Notes: a model not told the origin generated them from the sequence alone. Counted from the first letter of the stretch, positions 9,046-18,792 are shown. The stretch is 64,000 bases of DNA from VBDM01 sp049802235 (GCA_049802235.1 JBARMB010000050.1:1-64000); one strand, 5' to 3'. Numbers and translations: made by a program.

Positions 9046-11313
9046 CTACTCCGCTTTGGCGGAGACGAGCACTTCGCGGTTGCCGTTGGACTGCATCGAG
9101 GACACGAGCCCGGCCTGCTCCATCTGCTCGATAAGCCGCGCGGCGCGGTTGTAGCCGATGCGCAGATGCCGCTGGACCAGCGAGATCGACGCGCGCCGCG
9201 TGCGCAGCACGATTTCCACCGCCTGGTCGTACAGCGGATCTGCCTCGCCGCTCGACTCGCCTCCGGGGATTTCGTCGCCGGCGCCGGCTTCGCCTGCTTC
9301 GAGCAGGCCGTCGACATACTCGGGCTTGCCGAGCGATTTCAGGTAGTTCACCACTTTGTGGACTTCGTGATCGGCGACATATGCGCCATGAACGCGCTTC
9401 GGATTTCCGGTGCCGGGCGGCAGGAACAGCATGTCGCCCTGCCCGATCAGCGACTCGGCGCCCTGCTGGTCGATTATGGTGCGCGAATCGACTTTGCTCG
9501 ACACCTGAAAGGCGATGCGCGTCGGAATGTTGGCCTTGATGAGGCCGGTGATCACGTCGACCGAGGGCCGCTGCGTCGCCAGGATCAGGTGGATTCCGGC
9601 GGCGCGGGCCTTCTGCGCAAGGCGCGCAACCAGCATCTCCACTTTCTTGCCCGACACCATCATCAGGTCGGCAAGCTCGTCGATGATGACGACGATGTAG
9701 GGGAGTTTCTCCAGCGGCTGCGGCTCGCCCGATTCGATCGTGCCCGGGTCCATGAGCGGGCTGCCCGATTTTTCCGCGTCGGCGATCTTGTGGTTGTAGC
9801 CCGAGAGATTGCGCACTCCGATCCAGGACATCAGCCGGTAGCGCCGATCCATTTCGCCGACGCACCAGGTGAGCGCGTTGCCGGCCTGCTTCATGTCGGT
9901 GACCACCGGCGCGAGCAGATGCGGAATGTCCTGGTAGACCGAGAGCTCGAGCATTTTCGGATCGACCAGGATGAGCCGAACTTCGCGCGGCTCGGCCTTG
10001 TACAGAAACGACAGGATCATGGCGTTGATTGCGACCGACTTGCCCGAGCCGGTGGTGCCGGCCACCAGCAAGTGCGGCATCCTGGTAAGGTCGGCCACCA
10101 CCGGATTGCCGGCGATATCCTTGCCGAGCGCAAGCGTCAGCGGCGAGTGCAGCTCGTGGTAGGCCTGCGAGCTGATGATCTCGGTGAGGCGCACGGTCTG
10201 GCGGTGGGGATTGGGAATTTCCAGCCCCATGCACGACTTGCCGGGAATGGTCTCGACCACGCGGATGCTGTAGACCGACAGGGCGCGCGCCAGGTCCTTC
10301 ACCAGGTTGACGATCTGACTGCCCTTCACGCCCACGGCCGGCTCGACTTCGTAGCGCGTAATCACCGGTCCCGGGTAAGCTGCGAGCACTTTCACCTGCA
10401 CGCCGAAATCGCCCAGCTTTTTCTCGATCAGCCGCGAGGTGTATTCGAGCGTTTCCGCGGACAGCACGTCGACATCCGCGGCGGCCTCGTCGAGCAGATT
10501 GATCGGCGGCAGCGGCGTATCGGGCAGCTCCCTGAACAGCGGCTCCTGCTTTTCCCTCTGCACCCGCGACGACTTGGGAATCTCGGTCACCGCCGGCTCG
10601 ATGCGGATCGGCGTGTGGTCCTCGATCAGGGTCTCACGCTTTTCCTCGACCATCGCTTTGCGTCGCTCCGCGGCGATTTCGCCCGCTTTGTGGTCCTGCC
10701 AGCTGTGCCATTTTTCGAGCGCCCGGCTATACAGCCATTCGAGAGCCGCGCCGATGCTCTCCATCACCGCAAGCCAGGAGACGCCGGTGAACAGCGACAG
10801 ACTCACTGCACACAGCATGAACAGGAGGAGTGTCGCGCCGGTGAAGCCAAAGGTGGCCGACAGCGCCTTCGCGGCGACCGCACCGATCATTCCTCCGGGC
10901 GCAAGGGGAAGCGCAGCCTTGAGCGAGTAAAAACGCAGGGTCTCAAGGGCGCTCGAGGCGACGAGAAGCAGGGCGAAGCCGGAAAGCGCAACGGCGAAAG
11001 GCCGCCGGTCGCTGATCGATCTGCCGTGAAGGTTCCGGTAACCCCAGACCACGGAATACACCAGCAAAGCGACCCACCACCAGGCCGAAACCCCGAACAG
11101 ATACAGCAGTATGTCAGCAACCCAGGCCCCGACCCGGCCTCCGGCGTTGCGGATATCGGCGACCCCGGCGCTGTGCGACCACCCCGGATCGGACTTGTTG
11201 AAAGTGGTGAGAACGAGGGCGAGATAGAGCGCGGCCGCGACCACGGCGAACCACTTCGATTCGCGCAGCAGCGCAGCAACTTTGCCTGGAAGAGGTACCT
11301 GGTTTTGTTTCAA
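9046..11313 (-). CDS. ftsK: DNA translocase FtsK
   Basis: A 755-residue septal DNA pump that segregates chromosome dimers and activates XerCD at dif. The N-terminus carries about four membrane helices (roughly 22-38, 66-90, 106-122, 155-180). A linker and the alpha/beta motor domain follow, with Walker A GTTGSGKS at 419-426 and the Walker B DP at about 450. The winged-helix gamma domain, which reads KOPS sequences, is at about 685-750. The linker is short compared with E. coli FtsK (1,329 residues), giving the compact SpoIIIE/FtsK size usual outside enterics. It is the first gene of the lolA-rarA-serS-manC-gmd operon. Confidence 0.96.
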   Translation of the reverse strand: MKQNQVPLPGKVAALLRESKWFAVVAAALYLALVLTTFNKSDPGWSHSAGVADIRNAGGRVGAWVADILLYLFGVSAWWWVALLVYSVVWGYRNLHGRSISDRRPFAVALSGFALLLVASSALETLRFYSLKAALPLAPGGMIGAVAAKALSATFGFTGATLLLFMLCAVSLSLFTGVSWLAVMESIGAALEWLYSRALEKWHSWQDHKAGEIAAERRKAMVEEKRETLIEDHTPIRIEPAVTEIPKSSRVQREKQEPLFRELPDTPLPPINLLDEAAADVDVLSAETLEYTSRLIEKKLGDFGVQVKVLAAYPGPVITRYEVEPAVGVKGSQIVNLVKDLARALSVYSIRVVETIPGKSCMGLEIPNPHRQTVRLTEIISSQAYHELHSPLTLALGKDIAGNPVVADLTRMPHLLVAGTTGSGKSVAINAMILSFLYKAEPREVRLILVDPKMLELSVYQDIPHLLAPVVTDMKQAGNALTWCVGEMDRRYRLMSWIGVRNLSGYNHKIADAEKSGSPLMDPGTIESGEPQPLEKLPYIVVIIDELADLMMVSGKKVEMLVARLAQKARAAGIHLILATQRPSVDVITGLIKANIPTRIAFQVSSKVDSRTIIDQQGAESLIGQGDMLFLPPGTGNPKRVHGAYVADHEVHKVVNYLKSLGKPEYVDGLLEAGEAGAGDEIPGGESSGEADPLYDQAVEIVLRTRRASISLVQRHLRIGYNRAARLIEQMEQAGLVSSMQSNGNREVLVSAKAE

Positions 11314-11510
11314 CTCGCTCGCAGCCCGTCAGCGCTCCGCACGATGGTGGCGCTTTGCCCAATAAGGGAATTTTAGCAGATGGCCGGCGCCCCTCGGTGG
11401 CCTGGGCTACGGGCAAAAACAATCGCCGCACCGGGGCGAAAAACTTTCAGGGTCCGAACGGCGCGGCTGGCTCGGGCGCCGCCTGCGTTCGCGGTCATTC
11501 CCCGCCTGCT

Positions 11511-12188
11511 TCAGTCGTGTACGGCCGGTATACTGTCGCGCAGGAAGATCGAGCCGGCACGTACCTCGATGAAGCCGCCGGTCTGGAGGTCCTTCATGAC
11601 CCGGCTGACCATCTCGCGCGAGGCGCCGATCATTTTGGCGATGTCCTGCTTGGCGAGCTTTTTGATCACCACCTTCTGGCCGTCCACGGTCTCCGACATT
11701 TCCAGCAGCAAGCGGGCCACGCGGCCGTAGACGTCCATCAAGGCAAGGCTGCCGATTTTCTGGTCGGCCTCGCGCAGGCGCTTCACCAGCCCGCGCATTA
11801 CCGTCATGGTCATTTCGAAGTTGTCGACCAGGCACTGCTTGAAATCGCGTTTCGACAACGTGAGCAGCTCGCAGGTCTCGATCGCCACCACGTTTGCCGA
11901 TCGCGGATGATCGTCGAGCAGCCCCATCTCGCCGAAATACTCGTTCGGCCCCAGGATCGAGAGAATCACCTCGTGCCCCTCGTCGTCGCTCATCATCACC
12001 TTCAGCCGGCCGGAGATGACGACGTAGAGACAATCCGTGGCATCGCCCGCCGTGATGATGGTGGTGCCGCGGGTATAACTCTTTCGGCCCACCGCGCCGG
12101 TGAGCAGGGCGAGCTGATGCTCGGGCAATACGGAAAACAGCGACACGTTGCGCAGCAACAGCGTCGAGACATTCGATGGTGTGGCCAT
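11511..12188 (-). CDS. Crp/Fnr-family transcriptional regulator
   Basis: A 225-residue regulator with an N-terminal cyclic-nucleotide-binding fold (about 15-130) and a C-terminal Crp-type winged helix (about 150-220). The effector domain contains YFGEMGLLDDHPRSANVVA (about 84-102), close to the cAMP-binding signature of CRP. No Fnr-type N-terminal cysteine cluster is present, so oxygen sensing through Fe-S is unlikely. The recognition helix region reads GASREMVSRVMKDL (about 188-201), whose RExxSR pattern resembles CRP and predicts a TGTGA-like site. It is transcribed away from trxB. The ligand and targets are unknown. Confidence 0.9.
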   Translation of the reverse strand: MATPSNVSTLLLRNVSLFSVLPEHQLALLTGAVGRKSYTRGTTIITAGDATDCLYVVISGRLKVMMSDDEGHEVILSILGPNEYFGEMGLLDDHPRSANVVAIETCELLTLSKRDFKQCLVDNFEMTMTVMRGLVKRLREADQKIGSLALMDVYGRVARLLLEMSETVDGQKVVIKKLAKQDIAKMIGASREMVSRVMKDLQTGGFIEVRAGSIFLRDSIPAVHD

Positions 12189-12368
12189 TCGCTTTCTCCC
12201 CCGGGCTTGGCTGTCACGGACTTATCTTACCAGACCCTCATCGCCCGTCTTGATTGTCATTCCGAGCCCTTCGACTACGATCAAGGCCAGGCATGGAATG
12301 CCGGCGGGTTATAATTCAAATTCACTTCGCGGCTGGTTTTTGCGCATTTTCGTCCCAACTACATCTCC

Positions 12369-13316
12369 ATGCCAAAAGACAAGAGACACTGCCGTTTGCT
12401 GATTCTCGGCTCCGGCCCCGCCGGTTACACCGCTGCGGTCTATGCCGCCCGGGCCAACCTGAAACCCGTGGTCATCACCGGCCTTGCCCCGGGCGGGCAG
12501 CTCATGACCACCACCGATGTCGACAACTGGCCGGCGGACGCGAACGGGGTGCAGGGCCCGGAGCTGATGGAGCGCTTCCAGAAGCACGCTGAGCGCTTCG
12601 AGACCGAGATTATTTTCGACCAGATCCACACCGCCCACCTCGGGGAAAAGCCGATGCGCCTGGAAGGTGACGCCGGTGAATATACCTGCGACGCGTTGAT
12701 CCTCGCCACCGGGGCCTCGGCCCGTTATCTGGGGCTGGAATCGGAGAGCACGTACATGGGCAAGGGCGTGTCGGCCTGCGCCACCTGCGACGGATTCTTC
12801 TACAAAGGCCAGGACGTGGCGGTGATCGGCGGCGGCAACACGGCGGTCGAAGAGGCGCTCTACCTCTCCAACATCGCGCGTCATGTCACCGTGGTCCACC
12901 GGCGCGACAAGTTCCGCGCCGAGAAGATTCTGCAGAAGAAGCTTCTCGACAGGGGCAACGTCACCGTCCTGTGGCACCACGTTCTCGACGAAGTCCTCGG
13001 CGACGCCGGCGGCGTAAACGGCGTCCGCGTCAAGCACGCGGAGACCGGCGCGACACGGAAGCTCGATGTCCAGGGCCTGTTCATCGCCATCGGCCACACG
13101 CCCAACAGCGGCATTTTCGAAGGGCAAATCGACATGCAGGGCGGCTACATCGTCACCCGCGGCGGCAACGAGGGCGACGCGACGGCGACCAGCGTTGCGG
13201 GCGTGTTCGCCGCGGGCGACGTGCAGGATCACATCTACCGCCAGGCGGTGACCAGCGCCGGCAGCGGCTGCATGGCGGCGCTGGACGCGGAAAAATATCT
13301 CGATAGCCTGATCTGA
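12369..13316 (+). CDS. trxB: Thioredoxin reductase
   Basis: A 315-residue FAD enzyme that uses NADPH to reduce thioredoxin, with a likely partner at 57512-57892. The FAD motif is GSGPAGYTAA (about 14-23). The redox-active pair is CATC at 137-140. The NADPH motif GGGNTAVEEA and the distal FAD motif FAAGDVQD (near 288) follow. Length is standard. A TATAAT at 12310-12315 sits 54 bp before the ATG and may be its -10 box, but no good -35 box was found. The Smr gene follows about 50 bp later. Confidence 0.96.
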   Translation: MPKDKRHCRLLILGSGPAGYTAAVYAARANLKPVVITGLAPGGQLMTTTDVDNWPADANGVQGPELMERFQKHAERFETEIIFDQIHTAHLGEKPMRLEGDAGEYTCDALILATGASARYLGLESESTYMGKGVSACATCDGFFYKGQDVAVIGGGNTAVEEALYLSNIARHVTVVHRRDKFRAEKILQKKLLDRGNVTVLWHHVLDEVLGDAGGVNGVRVKHAETGATRKLDVQGLFIAIGHTPNSGIFEGQIDMQGGYIVTRGGNEGDATATSVAGVFAAGDVQDHIYRQAVTSAGSGCMAALDAEKYLDSLI

Positions 13317-13366
13317 GTCCCACGCGAACGCGACTGGCGGGCCGCTCCGGTTTTTAGAGGGAAACG

Positions 13367-13918
13367 GTGCGAAAACACGGGAAAACCCCATTGCCGCAGG
13401 ATGAGGTCGCGCTGTTCCGGGAGGCGGTTCGCGGCGCCACTCCGCTGCGCGTCCCCGCGCATACGCCGCTTCGCGTCAAATCCCCGCCTCCGGTTCCGGT
13501 GCAATCGCTGCTCGATGCGCACGATGCTCTCGCCGAGAGCGTGAGCGGTCCGATTTCGTGGGAGCAGTCCATGGAGACCGGGGAAGAGCCGACGTTTCTT
13601 CGCCCCGGCTTGGACCGCAAGGTGCTGAGAAAGCTGCGGCGGGGCAACTGGGTGGTGCAGGACCAACTCGATCTGCACGGCCTGAACCGCGAGCAGGCGC
13701 GGCTGCTGCTGGCCGAATTCCTCGGCCGCTGCTCAAAGCGCGGCGCGCGCTGCGTGCGGGTAGTGCACGGCAAAGGACTGGGTTCGCCCAACCGCGAGCC
13801 GGTGCTGAAAGGAAAGGTCAGGCAGTGGCTGGCGCAACGCGAAGAGGTGCTGGCGTACTGCCAGGCTCCCGCCAACCAGGGCGGGAGCGGAGCGCTGCTG
13901 GTGCTGTTGAAGGCGTGA
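13367..13918 (+). CDS. Smr/MutS2-C domain protein
   Basis: A 183-residue protein. Residues 1-85 are a basic, low-complexity lead with PxLP-like segments. The C-terminal Smr domain (about 95-180) has the hallmarks LDLHGL (about 101-106) and VVHGKGLGS (about 130-138). Smr domains are nicking or RNA-cleaving nucleases; bacterial stand-alone forms include SmrA/SmrB, and SmrB rescues collided ribosomes. Which job this one does cannot be told from sequence. The start is GTG at 13367 with AGAGGGA upstream. It follows trxB on the same strand. Confidence 0.88.
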   Translation: MRKHGKTPLPQDEVALFREAVRGATPLRVPAHTPLRVKSPPPVPVQSLLDAHDALAESVSGPISWEQSMETGEEPTFLRPGLDRKVLRKLRRGNWVVQDQLDLHGLNREQARLLLAEFLGRCSKRGARCVRVVHGKGLGSPNREPVLKGKVRQWLAQREEVLAYCQAPANQGGSGALLVLLKA

Positions 13919-13983
13919 AGGGCAAATCGCGGGCGGCGACACCACGCCGCTTCACGCTTCCCGATTCGCTATTTCCGGGACAC

Positions 13984-14322
13984 CTAAACCGCCGCTTCGT
14001 CGGTTTCGCCGGTGCGGATGCGGACCACCTGCTCCACCACGGTCACGAAAATCTTGCCGTCACCGATCTTGCCGGTGCGCGCGGCCTTGATGATCGCCTC
14101 GATCGCCCCATCGACCATTTTGTCGGTGACCACCACTTCGATCTTGACTTTGGGCAGGAAGTCCACCACGTATTCGGCGCCGCGATAAAGTTCGGTGTGC
14201 CCCTTCTGGCGCCCGAATCCCTTGACCTCAGTCACGGTGAGCCCGGTTACCCCGACTTCGGCGAGCGCTTCCCGCACTTCATCGAGCTTGAATGGTTTTA
14301 CCACGGCTTCGATTTTCTTCAT
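13984..14322 (-). CDS. glnB: Nitrogen regulatory protein P-II
   Basis: A 112-residue PII signal protein. It senses ATP/ADP, 2-oxoglutarate and, through uridylylation, glutamine. The T-loop is complete: KGHTELYRGAEYVVDF, with the uridylylated Tyr at position 51 in the standard numbering. The TGKIGDGKIFV and IRTGE motifs are intact, so it should respond normally. Two adjacent ATGs are possible starts (14325 or 14322); GGAG lies 6-9 nt upstream, and 112 residues is the family length. It sits downstream of nadE on the same strand, about 110 bp away. No amtB is adjacent, which favours GlnB over GlnK. Confidence 0.93.
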   Translation of the reverse strand: MKKIEAVVKPFKLDEVREALAEVGVTGLTVTEVKGFGRQKGHTELYRGAEYVVDFLPKVKIEVVVTDKMVDGAIEAIIKAARTGKIGDGKIFVTVVEQVVRIRTGETDEAAV

Positions 14323-14434
14323 CATGTTCTTCTCCGGCAATAGCACTTGTGCGCAGTATAACAAAGGGACAAACGGCCGGCGCGCCGTTAGCGGGTAACG
14401 CTCGCGAAAGGGCTTTTCGAACCGCGAGCGGCGG

Positions 14435-16129
14435 TCATTGGTAGCGCTCGCGGTAGCGGGACGTAATCGGGTAGCGCCAGTCCTTGCCGAAGCCGCGGTG
14501 GGTGATACGTATCCCGATCGGCGCCTGGCGGCGCTTGTACTCGCTGCGATGGATCAGTTCGACGACGCGCTTCACGTCCTCCGGGTTGAACCCCTGCGCC
14601 ACGATCTGCGCCGGACTCATGTCGTTTTCCATGTACGCCGATACGATCGGATCGAGCACCTCGTACGGCGGCAGGCTGTCCTGATCGGTCTGCTTCGGGC
14701 GCAGCTCGGCCGACGGCGCGCGCGTCAGGATGCGCTCCGGAATGACGCGCCCGACGCCGTTGCGATAGCGGCACAGGCGGTACACCAGCGTTTTGAGAAT
14801 ATCCTTGATCACCGCGAATCCGCCCGCCATGTCGCCGTAGAGCGTCGCGTAGCCGACCGCCATCTCGGACTTGTTCCCGGTGGTAAGCACGATCGGGCCG
14901 AACTTGTTCGACAACGCCATCATGAGGGTGCCGCGGATACGCGCCTGCAGATTTTCCTCGGCGGCATCCGCCGGCCGTCCGGCGAACTCCCCGGCGAGCG
15001 ATTCGAGAAAGGCGTCGAACACCGGCTCGATCGGGATTTCGTCGTAGCGCACGCCGAGGTTTTTCACCAGCTCGCGCGAGTCCTCGAAGCTCATGTCGGA
15101 GGTGTAGCGCGAGGGCATCATCACCGCCCTCACCCGCTCCGGCCCCAGCGCATCGCAGGCGATGCACAGCGCCAGCGCGGAATCGACGCCGCCCGAGAGC
15201 CCGAGGAGCGCGCCGGGAAATCCGTTCTTGCCGATGTAATCGCGCACCCCGAGGCACAGCGCCGCGTACACTTCGGCCTCGAGCGATTGTTCCTTCGCGA
15301 TTTCGCCCGGCTGCGGCTCGCCGTCGGCGATGGTGACCAGTCCCAGCGCCTCCTCGAAAAGCGGCAGCCGGTGGGTCACCTCGCCGCGGCGGTTGAGCAC
15401 GAACGAGGCGCCGTCGAACACCAGCTCGTCCTGGCCGCCGACCAGATTGGCGTAAATGAGCGCCATGCCGGTCTCATTGACGCGCTCACGCATGACGTCA
15501 TGGCGGGAATCCTGCTTGCGCATGTGATAGGGGGAGGCGTTCAGCACCAGCAGCACCTGCGCGCCCGCATCGCGCGCGGCCCGCGGCGCTTTGGCTTTCC
15601 AGGCATCGGCGCAGATATTGATGCCGAGGTTGATGTCCTGCGCTTGCGGCCGGGTCGTCATGGGACCGAGCGCCCCCCAGGTATCTTCGCAGATGTTGAT
15701 GCCGAAACTGACCTCGCCGACGCGGAACACACAGGGCGCATCGCCGGGCTCGAAGTAGCGTTCCTCGTCGAAGACGGTGTAATTCGGCAGGGTGTGCTTG
15801 TGATAGGTGGCGAGGATTTTTCCGTCCTGGATCACCGACGCCGCGTTGTACCGCTTGCCTTGCGCCTGGTGCGGGTGGCCCACCACGAGCGTGATCCCGG
15901 CGACCCTCCCGGAGAGCTCGCGCAAGGCCTCGTCGCAGTCACGATAGAAGCCGTCGCGCAGCAGCAGGTCTTCCGGGGGATAGCCGCACAGCGCGAGCTC
16001 CGGGGTGAGGACCAGTCCCGCGCCGGCCGCCCGCGCCCGCTCGCAATATTCCAGGATCCGGGCGGCATTGCCGGCAAGGTCGCCGACGACGCAATTGATC
16101 TGGGCGATGGCAATTTTCACGGTGCTCAT
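14435..16129 (-). CDS. nadE: Glutamine-dependent NAD+ synthetase, with internal duplication
   Basis: A 564-residue two-domain enzyme that amidates nicotinic acid adenine dinucleotide to NAD+ using glutamine. The N-terminal nitrilase-type glutaminase domain (1 to about 265) has the expected Glu44 (TPELALCGYPPED) and Lys111 (YHKHTLPNY). The cysteine motif occurs twice: NICED with Cys147 and NICAD with Cys173. The synthetase domain has the P-loop SGGVDSAL (about 316-323). The extra 26-residue segment makes it longer than usual relatives of roughly 540 residues. The ATG at 16129 fits the family N-terminus KIAIAQIN. See the finding on the duplicated motif. Confidence 0.95.
   Translation of the reverse strand: MSTVKIAIAQINCVVGDLAGNAARILEYCERARAAGAGLVLTPELALCGYPPEDLLLRDGFYRDCDEALRELSGRVAGITLVVGHPHQAQGKRYNAASVIQDGKILATYHKHTLPNYTVFDEERYFEPGDAPCVFRVGEVSFGINICEDTWGALGPMTTRPQAQDINLGINICADAWKAKAPRAARDAGAQVLLVLNASPYHMRKQDSRHDVMRERVNETGMALIYANLVGGQDELVFDGASFVLNRRGEVTHRLPLFEEALGLVTIADGEPQPGEIAKEQSLEAEVYAALCLGVRDYIGKNGFPGALLGLSGGVDSALALCIACDALGPERVRAVMMPSRYTSDMSFEDSRELVKNLGVRYDEIPIEPVFDAFLESLAGEFAGRPADAAEENLQARIRGTLMMALSNKFGPIVLTTGNKSEMAVGYATLYGDMAGGFAVIKDILKTLVYRLCRYRNGVGRVIPERILTRAPSAELRPKQTDQDSLPPYEVLDPIVSAYMENDMSPAQIVAQGFNPEDVKRVVELIHRSEYKRRQAPIGIRITHRGFGKDWRYPITSRYRERYQ
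15605..15706 (-). repeat. Tandem 78-bp duplication inside nadE
   Basis: GCAGATATTGATGCCGA (15611-15627) and GCAGATGTTGATGCCGA (15689-15705) are spaced exactly 78 bp, or 26 codons. Translated, residues 143-168 and 169-194 align without gaps, with 11 of 26 identical, including Cys, Asp and Trp of the catalytic-cysteine motif. Confidence 0.7.
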
Positions 16130-16251
16130 CCTGCGCCAAGTTTATCATCCGGCCGCGCGCCAGCCTCTATAATCTGCACTGAATGAGTACCGCGCATCGC
16201 CCCTTGCCGCAGCATCGTTCATACACCGGCACCTGACCAGGACAGCGCCCA

Positions 16252-17388
16252 TTGCGGGAAGACGCGCCTTCGATCCAAGTCCTCGACACGCTCGCCGGCG
16301 TCGAACCGCAAGCGTGGAACGCGCTCGCCGGCGGGCATCCGTTCCTGCGCCACGAGTTCCTGCACGCGCTGCACGAGACCGGCTGCGCGTCGCCGCGGTC
16401 CGGCTGGACGCCGCAGTACCTCACGCTACGGCAGGGTGCCTCGCTCGTGGGCGCGATGCCGCTCTATCTCAAGTCGCACTCCTACGGGGAATATGTTTTC
16501 GACTGGGCCTGGGCGGATGCCTATCACCGCCACGGGCTGGAGTACTACCCCAAGCTGCTCGGCGCGATTCCCTTCTCGCCGGTCACCGCACCACGGCTGC
16601 TGGCGCGCGACAGCGCCACGCGCGCTCTGCTGATCCGCGCCGCGCTGCAGCTTGCGCGCCAGGCGTCCTCGCTGCACGTGCTGTTTCCGCCGGAGCCGGA
16701 GGCGCGCGAAATGGAGGCGGCGGGCATGATGCTGCGCCGCTCGGTGCAGTTCCACTGGGAGAACCGCGGCTACGGAAGTTTCGATGCGTTTCTCGCCGAG
16801 CTCGCATCGGCCAAGCGCAAGAAGATCCGCCAGGAGCGCCGCAAAGTGCAGGAAGCAGGCGTACGCTTCCGGCGCCTGGTCGGCGCCGAAATCCGAGACG
16901 ACCACTGGGACTTCTTCACGCGTTGCTACAGCAATACTTATCGCGCGCACCACTCCACGCCCTACCTGAATCGCGCCTTCTTCCGGCGCCTCGGCGAGAC
17001 GCTTCCCGAGCACGTGCTGCTGGTGCTCGCCGAGCTCGACGGCAAGCCGATCGCCGGCGCGCTCAACATTTTCTCGCCCAGCGCGCTTTACGGCCGTTAC
17101 TGGGGCGCGGTCGGCCATCTCCCGATGCTGCACTTCGAGACCTGCTATTACCAGGCGCTGGAGTTCTGCATCGAACGCGGAATACCGCTCTTCGAGGGCG
17201 GTGCCCAGGGCGAGCACAAGCTCGCGCGCGGCTTCATGCCGGTGCAGACCTGGTCGGCGCACTGGCTCAAGCAGCCGCAGTTCGCCGACGCGGTGGAGAA
17301 GTTCCTGGCGCGCGAATCGACCGGGATCGAGGCCTATGTGGACGAGCTCAACGAGCGCAGCCCGTTCAAGAACTCCGGCGACCGCTGA
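16252..17388 (+). CDS. FemAB/peptidogalycan-type acyltransferase-like protein
   Basis: A 378-residue soluble protein resembling the PF04339 (DUF482) family, distantly related to GNAT and FemAB aminoacyltransferases. The N-terminal part has HPFLRHEFLHALHETGC (about 29-45). The mid region holds KRKKIRQERR (about 187-196) and the C-terminal half has LFEGGAQGEHKLARGF (about 320-335), all typical of the family. The substrate is unknown. Upstream in-frame stops force a start near 16252, where the codon is TTG, so the exact N-terminus is uncertain. It converges on the helicase gene with only 3 bp between stop codons. Confidence 0.85.
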   Translation: MREDAPSIQVLDTLAGVEPQAWNALAGGHPFLRHEFLHALHETGCASPRSGWTPQYLTLRQGASLVGAMPLYLKSHSYGEYVFDWAWADAYHRHGLEYYPKLLGAIPFSPVTAPRLLARDSATRALLIRAALQLARQASSLHVLFPPEPEAREMEAAGMMLRRSVQFHWENRGYGSFDAFLAELASAKRKKIRQERRKVQEAGVRFRRLVGAEIRDDHWDFFTRCYSNTYRAHHSTPYLNRAFFRRLGETLPEHVLLVLAELDGKPIAGALNIFSPSALYGRYWGAVGHLPMLHFETCYYQALEFCIERGIPLFEGGAQGEHKLARGFMPVQTWSAHWLKQPQFADAVEKFLARESTGIEAYVDELNERSPFKNSGDR

Positions 17389-17391
17389 AGA

Positions 17392-18792
17392 TTACTTGGC
17401 CTTGGGAAAACCGCCCAGCAGCGCAGCGACCTGACGTGCCGGTCGTTGCGACCCCGACGCAGGCGCGGGCGATGCGCGCGGCGCTGTTTCGGCCGGCTCG
17501 TAGGGAGCATGAAAAATCGGGTCCGCGCCCTTCGCGCTTTTCGTCTCCTGCCTCACCCGGGTCAGCCGGTCGCCGTTTCGCGGGGGGCGCTCGCGCGATT
17601 CGCGGCTGCGGCGCGGCTTGCCGATGAGCGACGGCACGACGCTCGCGTCCGGCTCGAATCCCGGGATGATCTTCCGCGGGATGTTTACCTTGATCATCTT
17701 CTCGATGGCGTCGAGGCGCTCATGCTCTTCGGCGCACACCAGCGAAATCGCCTCGCCGCTGGCGCCCGCACGGCCGGTGCGGCCGATGCGGTGCACGTAG
17801 TCCTCGGGCGAACCGGGAAGCTCGAAGTTCACCACATGCGGCAGGTCCTCGATGTCGAGTCCGCGCGCAGCGACATCGGTCGCCACCAGCACGCGGACTT
17901 TGCCGGACTTGAAATCGGCCAGCGCCTGCAGCCGTTCCGGCTGGCTCTTGTCGCCGTGAATCGCCGCGGTGTGTATGCCGTCGCGGTTGAGCTGATAGGC
18001 AAGACGGTTGGCGCCGATCCGGGTGGAGGTGAACACCAGCACCTGGCGCAATCCGCGCGACTGGATGAGGTAGCCAAGCAGCTCGCGTTTGTGCTCGCGC
18101 CGGGCCGGATGCACCACGTGCGTGACCGATTCTGCCGCAGCGTTGTTTCGCGCGACCTGAACCAGCACCGGATCGTGCAGGAACGAATCGGCGAGTTTGC
18201 GGATTTCTCCCGTCAGAGTGGCCGAGAACAGCAGGTTCTGACGCTGCTTCGGCAGCAGCGCCATGATACGCGTCACGTCGGGGATAAAGCCCATGTCGAG
18301 CATACGGTCGGCCTCATCGAGCACAAACGCCTCGACCTGCTGCAGATTGACCGTTTTCTGCTGCACGTGGTCGAGAAGTCTCCCGGGAGTCGCCACCAGG
18401 AACTCGACGCCGCTCCTGAGCGCGGCGGTCTGCGGCTTCATGTCCACGCCGCCGAACACGACAGTGCTGCGTAGCGCGATGTATTTGCCGTAGGTGCGCA
18501 CGCTTTCCTCGACTTGTGCGGCGAGCTCGCGGGTGGGCGTGAGAATGAGCGCGCGCACAGGATGGCGCGCGGGCGACGCGCTCGCGTTGGCGTGGCGCGC
18601 CAGCCGCTGCAGCAGCGGCAGGGTGAAACCGGCGGTCTTGCCGGTGCCTGTCTGCGCCCCGCCCATGACGTCGCGGCCCTGAAGAACCAGCGGGATCGCC
18701 TGCGCCTGGATCGGCGTAGGTTCGGTATACCCTTCTTCTTCGACTGCCCTCAGCAGCTCAGGCAGCAGACCCAGTTCGGCAAAACTTGGCAA
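17392..18792 (-). CDS. rhlE: DEAD-box RNA helicase, RhlE-type
   Basis: A 466-residue ATP-dependent RNA helicase. In order: the Q motif (EPTPIQAQAIP), motif I AQTGTGKT (about 46-53), Ia PTRELA, motif II DEAD (about 159-162), motif III SAT, and motif VI HRIGRTGR (about 334-341). A basic, Arg/Pro/Ala-rich tail of about 95 residues follows, as in RhlE and RhlB, and probably binds RNA. RhlE acts in ribosome maturation and cold adaptation. The ATG at 18792 gives the usual FAELGL start. Confidence 0.94.
   Translation of the reverse strand: MPSFAELGLLPELLRAVEEEGYTEPTPIQAQAIPLVLQGRDVMGGAQTGTGKTAGFTLPLLQRLARHANASASPARHPVRALILTPTRELAAQVEESVRTYGKYIALRSTVVFGGVDMKPQTAALRSGVEFLVATPGRLLDHVQQKTVNLQQVEAFVLDEADRMLDMGFIPDVTRIMALLPKQRQNLLFSATLTGEIRKLADSFLHDPVLVQVARNNAAAESVTHVVHPARREHKRELLGYLIQSRGLRQVLVFTSTRIGANRLAYQLNRDGIHTAAIHGDKSQPERLQALADFKSGKVRVLVATDVAARGLDIEDLPHVVNFELPGSPEDYVHRIGRTGRAGASGEAISLVCAEEHERLDAIEKMIKVNIPRKIIPGFEPDASVVPSLIGKPRRSRESRERPPRNGDRLTRVRQETKSAKGADPIFHAPYEPAETAPRASPAPASGSQRPARQVAALLGGFPKAK

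Noticed and set aside
8968..11376. 802-codon plus-strand frame opposite ftsK
   Set aside because: Antisense shadow of ftsK; no start context or protein features.
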